Part shown: piece after piece, positions 5,718 through 13,142 of the stretch | Numbering within the stretch: the stretch's first letter is position 1 | Layout of the letters: each line of letters opens with the position of its first letter | The notes under the pieces: generated by a model | Seen by the model: the letters and a program-made list of their open reading frames with translations, nothing else | The model's database searches: none | What the model was told of the DNA's origin: nothing | Translations under genes and position numbers: made by a program | Source of the DNA: Kiloniellales bacterium | GTDB taxonomy: Bacteria; Pseudomonadota; Alphaproteobacteria; Kiloniellales; JAKSBE01 | Direction of reading: 5' to 3' | Length of the DNA stretch: 14,379 nt | Assembly (NCBI GenBank): GCA_030067055.1 | Contig: JASJAL010000021.1 | Location: 1 to 14,379, forward strand

Positions 5718-6743
5718 ATGCAATTGGAAAGAGGCAAGGGCCGGAGGTGGCGCGCCAACCGGGGGATCGCCCTGGTCGCCGTGCTGTGGATCATCGTGCT
5801 GCTGGCGGCCATGGCGATCAGCTTCGTCGGCACGATCCGGACCGAGACCACCGTCACGCGCAATCTGGTCGACAACGCCGGCGCCCAAGCCCTGGCCGAC
5901 GCCGGGGTCTACCGGGCGATCCTGGCACTCTATCGCAGCTTCGAGGAGGTCGGGCTCGGCGGCGAAGCCGGGCTCCTCGCGGCGCAGGACGAGGCCGCGG
6001 GGGCAACGCCCGAAGAGGCCGCCGACGCCAGCCCAGTCGAAAGCGGCGCCCTGCGTTTCGACGGCAGCCCGTACCTCTGGCCCTTCGAGGAAGGGGTCGT
6101 CCAGATTTCGATCCAGAGCGAGGCCGGCAAGATCGATCTCAACGCGGCCCGGGACGACCTGCTCATCGGCCTGCTGCGCGCCAACGGCGTCGAGCAGCCC
6201 GGGGTCCTGATCGACCGGATCGCCGACTACAGGGACGCCGACCAGGACCGCCGGCCGCAGGGCGCCGAGGACGCCGACTACGACGCCGCGGGCCTCAGTC
6301 AGGGCGCCAAGGATGCGCCCTTCGAATCGGTCGAGGAGCTCCAGCAGGTCCTCGGGGTGAGCCGTTCGCTCTACGACCGCCTCGCACCCGCCCTGACGGT
6401 TTACTCTGAGGCGCGCGGCATCGATCCCCTGACCGCCCCGGCGGCGGCCTTGCGCGCCCTGCCCGAGATCGACCCCTCGGTGATCGAGGCGCTGCTCGTC
6501 GAGCGCCAGGCCGAGGACCCCGACCTGGTCGCCCTGCTCGGTGACTTCGAGGCCTACCTGGCCGGCCCCGGCAGCCTGGTCTACAGCATCTCAAGCGAGG
6601 CGGTCACCCAGGCGGGCGCCCGCTTTCGACGCGAGGCCATCGTCGCCCTGGTTCCGGGCTCGGACCGGCCGTTCCGTGTCTTCAGATGGAAGCAGGGACA
6701 CTCGAGGAGCGCCGAAAGCGGCGCCGACCTCCAGACGGATTGA
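5718..6743 (+). CDS. gspK: Type II secretion minor pseudopilin GspK
   Basis: A 341-aa tip pseudopilin of the T2SS piston. The leader ends at R15-G16, followed by IALVAVLWIIVLLAAMAIS. Mature position 5 is Ala and not Glu, the known hallmark of GspK. The large periplasmic domain includes AGKIDLNAA (about 135-143) and helical SAM-like segments (VEELQQVLGVS; TAPAAALRALP), both typical of the GspK insert. GspK is known to cap the pseudopilus with GspI and GspJ. AAGGTGG lies 13 nt before the ATG. Unusually, the gene is on the opposite strand from all other gsp genes here, convergent with gspD, with only 18 bp between the stops and no hairpin in that gap. Its normal place between gspJ and gspL is empty. 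Confidence 0.92.
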   Translation: MQLERGKGRRWRANRGIALVAVLWIIVLLAAMAISFVGTIRTETTVTRNLVDNAGAQALADAGVYRAILALYRSFEEVGLGGEAGLLAAQDEAAGATPEEAADASPVESGALRFDGSPYLWPFEEGVVQISIQSEAGKIDLNAARDDLLIGLLRANGVEQPGVLIDRIADYRDADQDRRPQGAEDADYDAAGLSQGAKDAPFESVEELQQVLGVSRSLYDRLAPALTVYSEARGIDPLTAPAAALRALPEIDPSVIEALLVERQAEDPDLVALLGDFEAYLAGPGSLVYSISSEAVTQAGARFRREAIVALVPGSDRPFRVFRWKQGHSRSAESGADLQTD

Positions 6744-6761
6744 CCTTCGCGACAAAACGGC

Positions 6762-8969
6762 TCAGGTGCCGGCGGGCGGGCCTTCCTCGGCCTCGTCCGG
6801 ATCGGCCTCTTCTTCCGGTGGGAATATACCCGGCAGCCGGCTCCGCAGCTCTTCGGTCAGCGCCCGGGCGTCCTCGGAATTCCGGATCACCCTCGGCCGC
6901 AGCAAGACCAGGAGTTCGACCCGATCTTTCTCGTTGCTCCTGGTCTTGAACAGATTGCCGAGGAGCGGAATGTCCATGAGAAGCGGAATTCCGCTCGTCG
7001 TTTCGCTGATCCGGTCGCGCACCAGCCCACCCAGCGCCACGGTGGCGCCGCTCTGGATCGCGATCGTGCTCTCCAGCTTGCGTTGCTGGATTGTCGGCGA
7101 GTCGATGTTCGAAGTCGTCGTCTCGACCGCGTCGCTGACTTCCTGGACCACTTCAAGAATCACCAGCCCACCGGCGTTGACCCGCGGCGTCACGGTCAGG
7201 ATGACGCCGGTGTCGCGCTGATCGACCTCGTTGACCGCGGGCGCTTCCGAATCCGTGGTGCTGACCGAGGACCGGGTCGTGACCGGCACCTGATCGCCCA
7301 CCTCGAGCTTGCCGGTCTGGTTGTCCAGCACGACGATCGACGGCGCCGAGAGCACGTTGACGTCGGTGATCTCCTTGAGCGCATTCAGGGCAACGGTGGC
7401 ATCGCTGTTCGCGAAGACATAGTTGAAGCCGGGGAAGATCGCCCCGACCGCGCCGTCGGCAAAGTCCGAGAAGCTGAACTCGTTGTCGCCCTGCTGGAAG
7501 AAGTAGCGCAATCCGAAGTCCAGGTCGTCCGACAAGGTCACTTCGGCGATGGTCGCCTCGATCAAGACCTGCAGCGGCAAGATGTCGAGCTGCTTCAGGG
7601 CGGACAAAACGGTCCGGTAGTCGGTCGCGCTGGCCAGGGTCACCAGGGAGTTGCTTTCCTGGTCGGCGATGATCCGCACTTCGCCCAGGCCGCCCAGGGA
7701 GGTCCCACTCGCGGCCGGAGACCCGCCGCCGACCGGTGGCGGGCTCGGAATTGCCTCCGCCTCGGGACCGCCTTCCGGAGTACCCTCGGTCGCCAGGGTG
7801 ACCGGGGTCAGGCCGGGCGCCAGGGACGAGGTGGTGTCGCCCAGGATCGAGGTCTCGACGCCGAAGACTTGGCCCAGAACCTCCGCCAGGTCGGAGGCCC
7901 GGCGATTCTGAACGTAGTAGACGTGGAGCCGCTGCTGGTCGATGCCGCCCTGGTCGAGCCGCGCGATCCAGCGCAGGGCTTCGTCCAGGTAGCGGGGCTG
8001 CTTGGCGACGATGAGCACCGCGTTCATCCGCTCGATCGGAACGAAGCGCAAGAGATTGCCCAGGTTCGGCCCCGCGGGGTCGAGCAGGATCTGCTCCAGC
8101 TCGGTGATCATGGTGTCCGGCCCGGTCGAGGTCAGCGGCTTGAGGGCAAAGGACATGCCCTTCATCCAGTCGACGTCGAGCACCGAGACCAGGTTCGACA
8201 GGTTGCTCAATTCCTGACGGGTGCCGGCGACGAAGACGAGATTGCGCGAGGAGTCGATGGTCAGTCCGCCGGCGACGGAGGTGAAGGCCTGGAGCAGGGA
8301 CTCGATCTCGCTGGCGGCCACGAAGCGTAGCGGGATCACCCGGACGCTGAGGCCCCGACCCCGAATGTCCTCGAAGGACAGGTTCGGCGCCGTCTTGCCC
8401 GCCTCTTCCAGCGGCACGATTCTGAACAGGCCACTGCTCTCGACGATCGCAGCGCCGTTCAGGCGCAGGATTTCCTCCAGGGTCGGCAGGACCTGGTCGC
8501 GGCCGAGCGGCCGGCTGGTCTGCAAGGTGACCGTGCCCTGGATCCGCGGATCGACCGTGTAGTTGGCCTCCAGCACGTCCTGCAGCATGGTGCGGATCAC
8601 TTCCCGCAGGTCGGCGTCCGCGAAATTGAGGGTGAATTCGCCGGTCCCGATCTCGGCGAGCTGGACGCGACCCAACTGCGTCGGCGCCAGGCTGGTCTGG
8701 ACCAGTTGACCGCTGCCGCGCTCGGTGAAGCCGGCTATTTCGCGCGCGGCGCCGGGCTCGGCCCGGGGCCCATAGGGCGTGCCCGGCGGCTGGGTCGGTG
8801 GCGTGTCGACCAAAGCCGCCTTTTGCCGCGCCGAGGTGAAGAACTCGGCACGCTTTCGTTCCGTTTCACAGGCCGTTAGGAGGATCGCGCAGATCGCCAG
8901 GGTCGTGACAGAGGCGATCCCACCGCGCCTCCTGCCCGGTGTCCTGGACCATTTGGTTCCCTTCGGCAC
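6762..8969 (-). CDS. gspD: Type II secretion secretin GspD (lipoprotein)
   Basis: A 735-aa outer-membrane channel. A lipoprotein signal with lipobox LTAC (C34) is followed by a Pro-rich linker, the N0 domain (about 112-182), N1 (about 206-270), N2 (about 276-340), N3 (about 346-460) and the secretin barrel (about 465-695). The barrel contains VPVTTRS (561-567) and the C-terminal signature GATVALGGLVRD...GIPLLMDIPLLGNLF. N3 carries a Gly/Pro/Ser-rich insert of about 55 residues (377-428). The tail after the barrel is short and acidic (EEEADPDEAEEG), with no evident pilotin-binding domain; the lipobox suggests self-lipidation in place of a separate pilotin. The GTG start at 8969 is preceded by AAGGAGG about 12 nt upstream; an ATG at 8952 is out of frame. 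It lies 182 bp downstream of gspC. Confidence 0.97.
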   Translation of the reverse strand: MPKGTKWSRTPGRRRGGIASVTTLAICAILLTACETERKRAEFFTSARQKAALVDTPPTQPPGTPYGPRAEPGAAREIAGFTERGSGQLVQTSLAPTQLGRVQLAEIGTGEFTLNFADADLREVIRTMLQDVLEANYTVDPRIQGTVTLQTSRPLGRDQVLPTLEEILRLNGAAIVESSGLFRIVPLEEAGKTAPNLSFEDIRGRGLSVRVIPLRFVAASEIESLLQAFTSVAGGLTIDSSRNLVFVAGTRQELSNLSNLVSVLDVDWMKGMSFALKPLTSTGPDTMITELEQILLDPAGPNLGNLLRFVPIERMNAVLIVAKQPRYLDEALRWIARLDQGGIDQQRLHVYYVQNRRASDLAEVLGQVFGVETSILGDTTSSLAPGLTPVTLATEGTPEGGPEAEAIPSPPPVGGGSPAASGTSLGGLGEVRIIADQESNSLVTLASATDYRTVLSALKQLDILPLQVLIEATIAEVTLSDDLDFGLRYFFQQGDNEFSFSDFADGAVGAIFPGFNYVFANSDATVALNALKEITDVNVLSAPSIVVLDNQTGKLEVGDQVPVTTRSSVSTTDSEAPAVNEVDQRDTGVILTVTPRVNAGGLVILEVVQEVSDAVETTTSNIDSPTIQQRKLESTIAIQSGATVALGGLVRDRISETTSGIPLLMDIPLLGNLFKTRSNEKDRVELLVLLRPRVIRNSEDARALTEELRSRLPGIFPPEEEADPDEAEEGPPAGT

Positions 8970-9014
8970 GCGAGCGTCCCCTCCTTCGCGCTCTTGCCTG
9001 CGGTTTTTGCAGCG

Positions 9015-9023
9015 AGTGTAGCA
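9015..9023 (-). promoter_or_regulatory. Candidate extended -10 for gspD
   Basis: On the minus strand this reads TGCTACACT (TG-n-TACACT), placing a start near 9008 and a leader of about 40 nt before GTG 8969. The -35 is weak. With the hairpin at 9058-9086 it would let gspD be transcribed separately from gspC. Confidence 0.3.
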
Positions 9024-9057
9024 ACCAAGCCGCGAGAAAATCCATGTCTAAAGTCCT

Positions 9058-9086
9058 GCCGACAGATCCGGCACCCGGCCGTCGGC
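9058..9086. terminator. Hairpin in the gspC-gspD gap
   Basis: GCCGAC (9058-9063) pairs with GTCGGC (9081-9086), with CCGG/CCGG as an inner stem. It lies 66 bp beyond the gspC stop in an unusually long gap for neighbouring T2SS genes. It may attenuate read-through from gspC to gspD. No T-run follows on the minus strand. Confidence 0.35.
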
Positions 9087-9151
9087 ACAATCTCAAAACC
9101 GCTTTCCGCCTTCCTGTCCCGACGCCGGCCGAGCCGAGGCGGGCCCTGGCG

Positions 9152-9826
9152 TCACTGGGTCTCTTGCTGCAGGGCGCGGCGCAGGTTCGCGGGCGGTTCC
9201 TCCTCCCCCTCATCGTCTTCGGGCCGTTGCTGGCCCTGGGCCGGCACTTGCCGCCGCAAGGCGGGATTGGCCGCCGTCGATTGCCGCCGGTCCTGGGCCT
9301 CCGCGCTGCGGGGCTGCCGGCGCTTGACCTTTGGCCGCTTGATCTTGGCGTCCTTGAGCTCGAGCTCGACGACCTCCTTGGCCTGGCTGAGCACCACCCG
9401 GTCGGGCAGGATCCCGTCGACCTGCCAGCCGTCGATCTTCTCGCCCCTTGCCAGGCGTACCGCCTCCTTCTTTCCCGGGCGCTGCACCAGGGCGTATTGC
9501 CGGTCGGGCTGCAGGATGACGCCGATCAGAGTCAGCTTTAGGTCCCTGCGGGGCGCCTCGCGGCGCGCCACCGGCTCTGCCGAGACCTGGGGCGGCCGGC
9601 GCGACTGGGTGAAGGGCGGCCGCTCGACCAGCTCGGCGAAGTGCTGCTGCGCCGGCATCCGGAAAGGCCGAAAGCTGGGCGCGGCGGCTGCGTCCGTCGG
9701 CCCGGCACCGGCCACGACCTGGGCCGGCAGCTCGGCCGGCGGCGCCTCGTAGGCCGCGTAGGCGAGCCATCCCAGGCCGCCGCAAAGCGCAGCCAGAACC
9801 AGGTTGAAGGCCGAAAGCGCGCTCAT
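9152..9826 (-). CDS. gspC: Type II secretion protein GspC-like
   Basis: A 224-aa inner-membrane protein with a short cytoplasmic N terminus, one membrane helix (about 6-25), an Ala/Pro-rich periplasmic linker, and a homology-region (HR) domain at about 95-157 (LKLTLIGVIL, then AVRLARGEKIDGWQVDGILPDRVVL). In T2SS the HR domain binds N0 of GspD, which fits its place directly upstream of gspD. There is no PDZ domain or classical coiled coil after HR. The C terminus is a basic, Gln/Arg-rich stretch followed by an acidic patch (EDDEGEEE, 203-210). ATG 9826 was chosen because the open frame upstream of it reads Arg-rich and the membrane helix follows at the usual distance. The ribosome-binding site is weak. 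Confidence 0.75.
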   Translation of the reverse strand: MSALSAFNLVLAALCGGLGWLAYAAYEAPPAELPAQVVAGAGPTDAAAAPSFRPFRMPAQQHFAELVERPPFTQSRRPPQVSAEPVARREAPRRDLKLTLIGVILQPDRQYALVQRPGKKEAVRLARGEKIDGWQVDGILPDRVVLSQAKEVVELELKDAKIKRPKVKRRQPRSAEAQDRRQSTAANPALRRQVPAQGQQRPEDDEGEEEPPANLRRALQQETQ

Positions 9827-10293
9827 GGTCTCGCTGTTGCCGTCCCTCTGCGTCGAGCCGCGCCCGCCCCGATGGCGAGCTGGCATCAGCCTAGCATGGA
9901 ACCAAGCGGCTCGATGCAAGACTCTGCTTGGCAAATGTCCCGAAGCCAGGCGTGAACCATGGCACGAAAAGCGGCGTGCCGTCGGTGGTCTGGGTCACAG
10001 GGCCGGCCAAGGCCGGCTACAGCCTTTGCGCGAAAAACGGCTGGCGAGCGGGCTCCGGCGGCTTCTCCCCGCCGGCGCCCGAGCGCGGCCGCTGACGGCC
10101 AGAGGCAGTGTCGGAGAGCGCAGCCCGCCTGCGCTGCGGAGCCAATACCGTCCGACGTCCCGGCGCGCGCCGGGGCTCCAGCGTCGATCCGAAGGACGAG
10201 CTCCCGCGACCGCTCCGGGAAGGGGCCATCTCGCGGCGCTGGAGTTAGCCAGAAGATGTATCGAGGCTGCCGGGCCCTCGGCGACAGGGCCGG

Positions 10294-10319
10294 TTAATCA
10301 ATCTTTAACTTTGTGTTAA
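10294..10319. promoter_or_regulatory. Double CtrA-type box (three TTAA, 11-bp phase)
   Basis: TTAA occurs at 10294-10297, 10305-10308 and 10316-10319, each separated by exactly 7 bp. The first pair, TTAATCAATCTTTAAC, is a perfect match to the CtrA consensus TTAA-N7-TTAAC; the second pair is TTAA-N7-TTAA. CtrA is the alphaproteobacterial response regulator of cell cycle, motility and pili. The array is 155 bp upstream of the 65-aa gene (plus) and about 470 bp upstream of gspC (minus). The motif is nearly symmetric, so it could serve either side. Confidence 0.55.
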
Positions 10320-10418
10320 GGAATACTTGAGTTTTTCGGTCAGAATCCCGATTTCTTTTTTATCTCTATTGGACTATGCCATCTTTGCAATAGACAGAGA
10401 GGGGGAAACGAAGGCATA

Positions 10419-10468
10419 ACACCTATCCTGTAGTTATAACTTTCCGGGCTAGTTCTTATCACAGGTGT
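10419..10468 (+). promoter_or_regulatory. Leader in which the RBS can be paired
   Basis: AGGTGT (10463-10468), which contains the ribosome-binding site of the 65-aa gene, is complementary to ACACCT at 10419-10424. The overlapping ACAGG (10461-10465) is complementary to CCTGT at 10427-10431. The two pairings exclude each other and both hide the AGG of the Shine-Dalgarno. Translational control is possible, but six-base pairings can occur by chance. Confidence 0.25.
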
Positions 10469-10474
10469 CCCCCT

Positions 10475-10672
10475 ATGAATGTTAGCTCTAAGGATTCAGT
10501 CCTAACCATTCAGGACGCGCTACTTTTGAGCGCTGCTGTCCATATCCTTAAGTCCATCGACGTCAGCGACCAGGACACGGCAGAGGAACTCAGCGGTCTT
10601 GCAGATCGCCTGAATGCCGTCGTCGAGGACGCCGCCGCACCCGGTGACAAGAAGATCCAGCTCGTCACCTGA
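10475..10672 (+). CDS. Small hypothetical protein, 65 aa
   Basis: I do not recognise this protein. It is 65 aa, acidic, probably helical, with no signal peptide, no membrane segment and no cysteine. Residues 10-50 alternate hydrophobic and charged positions (LTIQDALLLSAAVHILKSID, then TAEELSGLADRLNAVVED), suggesting two amphipathic helices that could form a dimer or a protein-binding hairpin. AGGTG lies 7 nt before the ATG, a good ribosome-binding site, and the gene sits downstream of an AT-rich region with the CtrA-type array; these are the main reasons to call it real. It splits the T2SS locus between gspM and gspC, on the opposite strand, and converges on gspM with two hairpins between them. 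Confidence 0.6.
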   Translation: MNVSSKDSVLTIQDALLLSAAVHILKSIDVSDQDTAEELSGLADRLNAVVEDAAAPGDKKIQLVT

Positions 10673-10687
10673 CACGGCGGACCCACG

Positions 10688-10728
10688 GCCCGCTGCACCG
10701 AGCGGGCTTACGCTGACTTCATCAGCGT
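10688..10728. terminator. Twin hairpins between convergent genes
   Basis: GCCCGCT (10688-10694) pairs with AGCGGGC (10701-10707), and ACGCTGA (10710-10716) pairs with TCAGCGT (10722-10728). Both stems are seven perfect pairs with 5-6-base loops. They fill the 59-bp gap between the stop of the 65-aa gene (plus) and the stop of gspM (minus), the expected place for a bidirectional terminator. There is no T-run longer than two after either stem. Confidence 0.6.
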
Positions 10729-10731
10729 GGC

Positions 10732-11346
10732 TTAAGAGCCCTGGCCGGGCGCCAGGGCAGGCGGCTTCTCGGGCGCGAGAAAGCCGAAGACATCCATTCG
10801 AACCAGCAGCTGGACTTCTTCCTCGTCGGGCTTGTCGTTACCGCGTGAACGGCGCTTGCGCCCCAGGCGGACATCCAGGCTGTCGATGAAGAGGAAGGGC
10901 CGCGAGGCCTCGATGCGATGCAGGAGGTCGCGCAACGCCGGCGTCGTCACGTTGATCTGCGCGCGCGTCGTGACCCGGCGAAAGCCGCTCTCAGCCTTGA
11001 CCGGCAGCACCTGGATCGAGCGCAGGGTTCCGCCTTCGGCCTCCACCGCCGTGGTGACGAAGTGCTGGACGAAGGCACCGGCGATGGCTTCGTTGTTGCC
11101 TTTCAGCAGCCCGCCGGCGCCGCGCTGGGCGCGCTCCAGATCGCGCCGCTGCCGCTCCAAGGCCGCCGGATCGAGGGTTTCCCGGCGAAAGCGCTCCAGG
11201 AGCTGGGCCGACTGCTCGATGGTCTCGTCGTAATCGACAAAGCGCTGCTGCAGCGGCGCCACGATCCCTGCGTAGATCCCCAGGACCAGCAGGATCAGAA
11301 GCGTCACCGCCAGCAGGCGACGGACAGGTGGGCTCAGGGCGTTCAC
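10732..11346 (-). CDS. gspM: Type II secretion protein GspM (GspM-b type)
   Basis: A 204-aa inner-membrane platform protein: a short cytoplasmic N terminus, one membrane helix (about 11-30, LLAVTLLILLVLGIYAGIVA), a periplasmic coiled coil (about 35-75, rich in Q/E/R), and a ferredoxin-like domain (about 85-185, with TLRSIQVLPV and ALRDLLHRIEASRPFLFIDSL). The short, divergent form matches the GspM-b family. GspM is known to pair with GspL and stabilise it. The start is a GTG that overlaps the gspL stop by four bases (11343-11346), which points to translational coupling. It is the last gene of the G-H-I-J-L-M operon and ends at the twin hairpins. Confidence 0.85.
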   Translation of the reverse strand: MNALSPPVRRLLAVTLLILLVLGIYAGIVAPLQQRFVDYDETIEQSAQLLERFRRETLDPAALERQRRDLERAQRGAGGLLKGNNEAIAGAFVQHFVTTAVEAEGGTLRSIQVLPVKAESGFRRVTTRAQINVTTPALRDLLHRIEASRPFLFIDSLDVRLGRKRRSRGNDKPDEEEVQLLVRMDVFGFLAPEKPPALAPGQGS

Positions 11347-12431
11347 GACCTTTCGCCCCCGCCGGCCAGGATCTTCAGCTCCAGGCTGAAGCGATCGACG
11401 CCCAGCTTGGGATCCTGGGTCACCGGCGCGCGGAACTTAGGTTCCGCGAAACCGGCGGCGTCCTCGAACAGCTGGATCAAGGAAGAGGAGTTCGGCGCAT
11501 AGCCTGACATCTCGAGCCGGTCGTCGTTGACCCGCAGCTGATAGAGCCAGGTGTCGTCGGGCAGCACCTTGGTCACGTTGTCGAGAATCGCCGACTTGGT
11601 CGGCGTCGCCAGCTTCAGCTCGTGGACATAGAGCACCTGCGCCTGCTGCGCCGAGAGCTCGCCCTCCAGCTGACGCGCCGCCGCGGCATCTTTCCGCGCG
11701 GCCGTCACCTCCGCCCGCAAGCGCTCGGCCAGTCGCGCCTTGCGCTCCAGCGGAATCGTCACCGCCGCCGCGCCGAGGCCCGCCGCGGTCAGCAGCAAGA
11801 GCAGCGTGATCGCCCGGGCGAAGCCCCCGGGCCCGCGCTGGACCTCGCGCTGGAGCAGATCGAGGCCCATCGGCTTGCCCGGCTCGGGGGTCGCCACATC
11901 GACCCGTTCCGGCGTCAGGCCGAGCCGCCCGGCCTGCTCCAGGAAGGCGTCGACGGTGGCCTTGGGACTCACGGTCAGCTCGACCTCCAGCTGCTGCTGC
12001 GCGGCGTCATGGCCGAGGACCCGCTGGTCGTAGTAGACCTCCTCCCGGGTGAAGGGCGTCAGGCGGTCCATCTCGAAGCCGATCACGTCGCGCAGCGTGT
12101 CCTCGGCCGCCAGGGGCAAGCGGACCCGCTGGGTCACCGCGCGCGCCGGGGGCAGCGCCAGGGTTACCGTGCGGCGCCCGCGCCGGGCCTTGGCCGGCAA
12201 GGCGGCGAGCCCCTCTCCGAAGCTGCCGAGCATCTCGACCTCCTCGCCGCGCCGCAGGAACAGACTGCCGCTCTCTGCCTCGACATCGCCGGCCGGCTCC
12301 AGAACGACGGTCTCGCCGCGCCCGGTGAGGGGCCGCCGGAGGCCGCGCGGAACCAGGCCGGCGAGCTCGGCCAGCCACCAGCGCAGGAATGCGCCGAGTA
12401 CTCGGAACGGCAGTTTCAGCCAGGTCATCAT
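11343..12431 (-). CDS. gspL: Type II secretion protein GspL (PilN-like)
   Basis: A 362-aa platform protein. The N-terminal half (about 40-185) is the cytoplasmic actin-like region expected to bind the GspE ATPase. It includes TVTLALPPARAVTQRVRLPL and the FEMDRLTPFTREEVYYDQRV segment typical of GspL/PilM-like proteins. A membrane helix spans about 204-226, followed by a periplasmic coiled coil (about 228-270) and a PilN-type ferredoxin-like domain (about 285-355). An extra hydrophobic, Trp-rich helix at residues 3-27 precedes the usual domain. Two ATG codons stand in tandem at the start, with AGGA about 11 nt upstream. It begins 33 bp after gspJ, where gspK would normally be, and overlaps gspM. 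Confidence 0.88.
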   Translation of the reverse strand: MMTWLKLPFRVLGAFLRWWLAELAGLVPRGLRRPLTGRGETVVLEPAGDVEAESGSLFLRRGEEVEMLGSFGEGLAALPAKARRGRRTVTLALPPARAVTQRVRLPLAAEDTLRDVIGFEMDRLTPFTREEVYYDQRVLGHDAAQQQLEVELTVSPKATVDAFLEQAGRLGLTPERVDVATPEPGKPMGLDLLQREVQRGPGGFARAITLLLLLTAAGLGAAAVTIPLERKARLAERLRAEVTAARKDAAAARQLEGELSAQQAQVLYVHELKLATPTKSAILDNVTKVLPDDTWLYQLRVNDDRLEMSGYAPNSSSLIQLFEDAAGFAEPKFRAPVTQDPKLGVDRFSLELKILAGGGERS

Positions 12432-12464
12432 CTCGATGTCATCCTACAAGGAACCCGGCCAAAG

Positions 12465-13142
12465 CTACAGGAACTCGTCGGTCATCAAGGCGATGATCAG
12501 CTCGGGCCAGAGACGTCGATCGCCTCGCTCGAACCCGACCTCGGCCTTGATCAGCCGGGGCAGCGCCTCGTCGTCGCGCCACTCGGGCCGCCACTGCGGC
12601 GACAGGGCCGCACCCTCGGCGCCGAAGTAGCGCAGCCTGAGGTCCCGGACCCCCAACAGCAGAACCTCCCGCTCCGCCGCCTCGGTGAAGTCCAGGTCGG
12701 GACGCTCCTCGCGGAAGACCTCCCAGCGCAGGGTCAGGGCCCGCTCTCGGCCGCTGCCCTCGACCTCGAGGCCGATCAGGTAGTGGCCGCCCGGGCCCAG
12801 GTGGGCGGGCATGGGGCCGACGAAGATCACGCCGTCACGCCGGCCCTCGAAGGCTAGGCGCAGGCGCCGCCGCGGGCCGCCCACCTCGACCGGCTGGATC
12901 TCCGCGAAGGCCCGGCGCAGGAGGCTTTGCACGAGCTGCACGTCGCTCTGCCGGGTATCGGCTTGCCCGGCCCGCTCCCAGGCTCGGGCGCCGAAGCTGA
13001 GGCCGCCGTACATCATGACGCTGAGCAGGCCGAAGATGGAGATCGCCACCAGCAGCTCCAGCAGGGTAAAGCCCCGCTGCGCGGCTCGTCCCGGCAGGCA
13101 CGGCTTGATGGCCGCGGCGGGTTCCGGGCAGAGGGCGGTCAT
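12465..13142 (-). CDS. gspJ: Type II secretion minor pseudopilin GspJ
   Basis: A 225-aa minor pseudopilin. The prepilin signal ends at G24, followed by FTLLELLVAISIFGLLSVMM with glutamate at mature position 5 (E29), so it should be cleaved and N-methylated by the prepilin peptidase. The periplasmic part has the GspJ pattern: a helix with QLVQSLLRRAFAEIQPV, then RDGVIFVG and a LTLRWEVFRE strand, ending in the REVLLLGVRDLRLRYF segment and PRLIKAEVGF near the C terminus. GspJ is known to form the tip complex with GspI and GspK. The ATG overlaps the gspI stop by four bases (ATGA), so the two are probably translationally coupled. Confidence 0.92.
   Translation of the reverse strand: MTALCPEPAAAIKPCLPGRAAQRGFTLLELLVAISIFGLLSVMMYGGLSFGARAWERAGQADTRQSDVQLVQSLLRRAFAEIQPVEVGGPRRRLRLAFEGRRDGVIFVGPMPAHLGPGGHYLIGLEVEGSGRERALTLRWEVFREERPDLDFTEAAEREVLLLGVRDLRLRYFGAEGAALSPQWRPEWRDDEALPRLIKAEVGFERGDRRLWPELIIALMTDEFL

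Larger units (their letters stand above)
9827..10474. other. 648-bp stretch without a convincing gene
   Basis: From 9827 to about 10285 the sequence is GC-rich. Open frames on both strands translate to Arg/Ala/Pro/Gly-rich strings with no recognisable fold, so I call no gene. From 10293 onwards it turns abruptly AT-rich and holds the paired TTAA array (10294-10319) and the leader of the 65-aa gene. The promoter of gspC should be at the left end, but no clear -35/-10 could be fixed. The GC-rich half may contain gene debris or a structured leader. Confidence 0.5.

Noticed and set aside
7083..8330. 415-aa open frame on the plus strand
   Set aside because: Antisense to gspD; no family features and no ribosome-binding site of note.
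9959..10297. 112-aa plus-strand frame in the gspC-side gap
   Set aside because: Arg/Ala/Pro-rich translation without pattern and no convincing ribosome-binding site; overlapping frames on both strands are equally open, as expected from GC bias.
11622..12857. 411-aa open frame on the plus strand
   Set aside because: Spans antisense through gspL and gspJ, which are unambiguous T2SS proteins.
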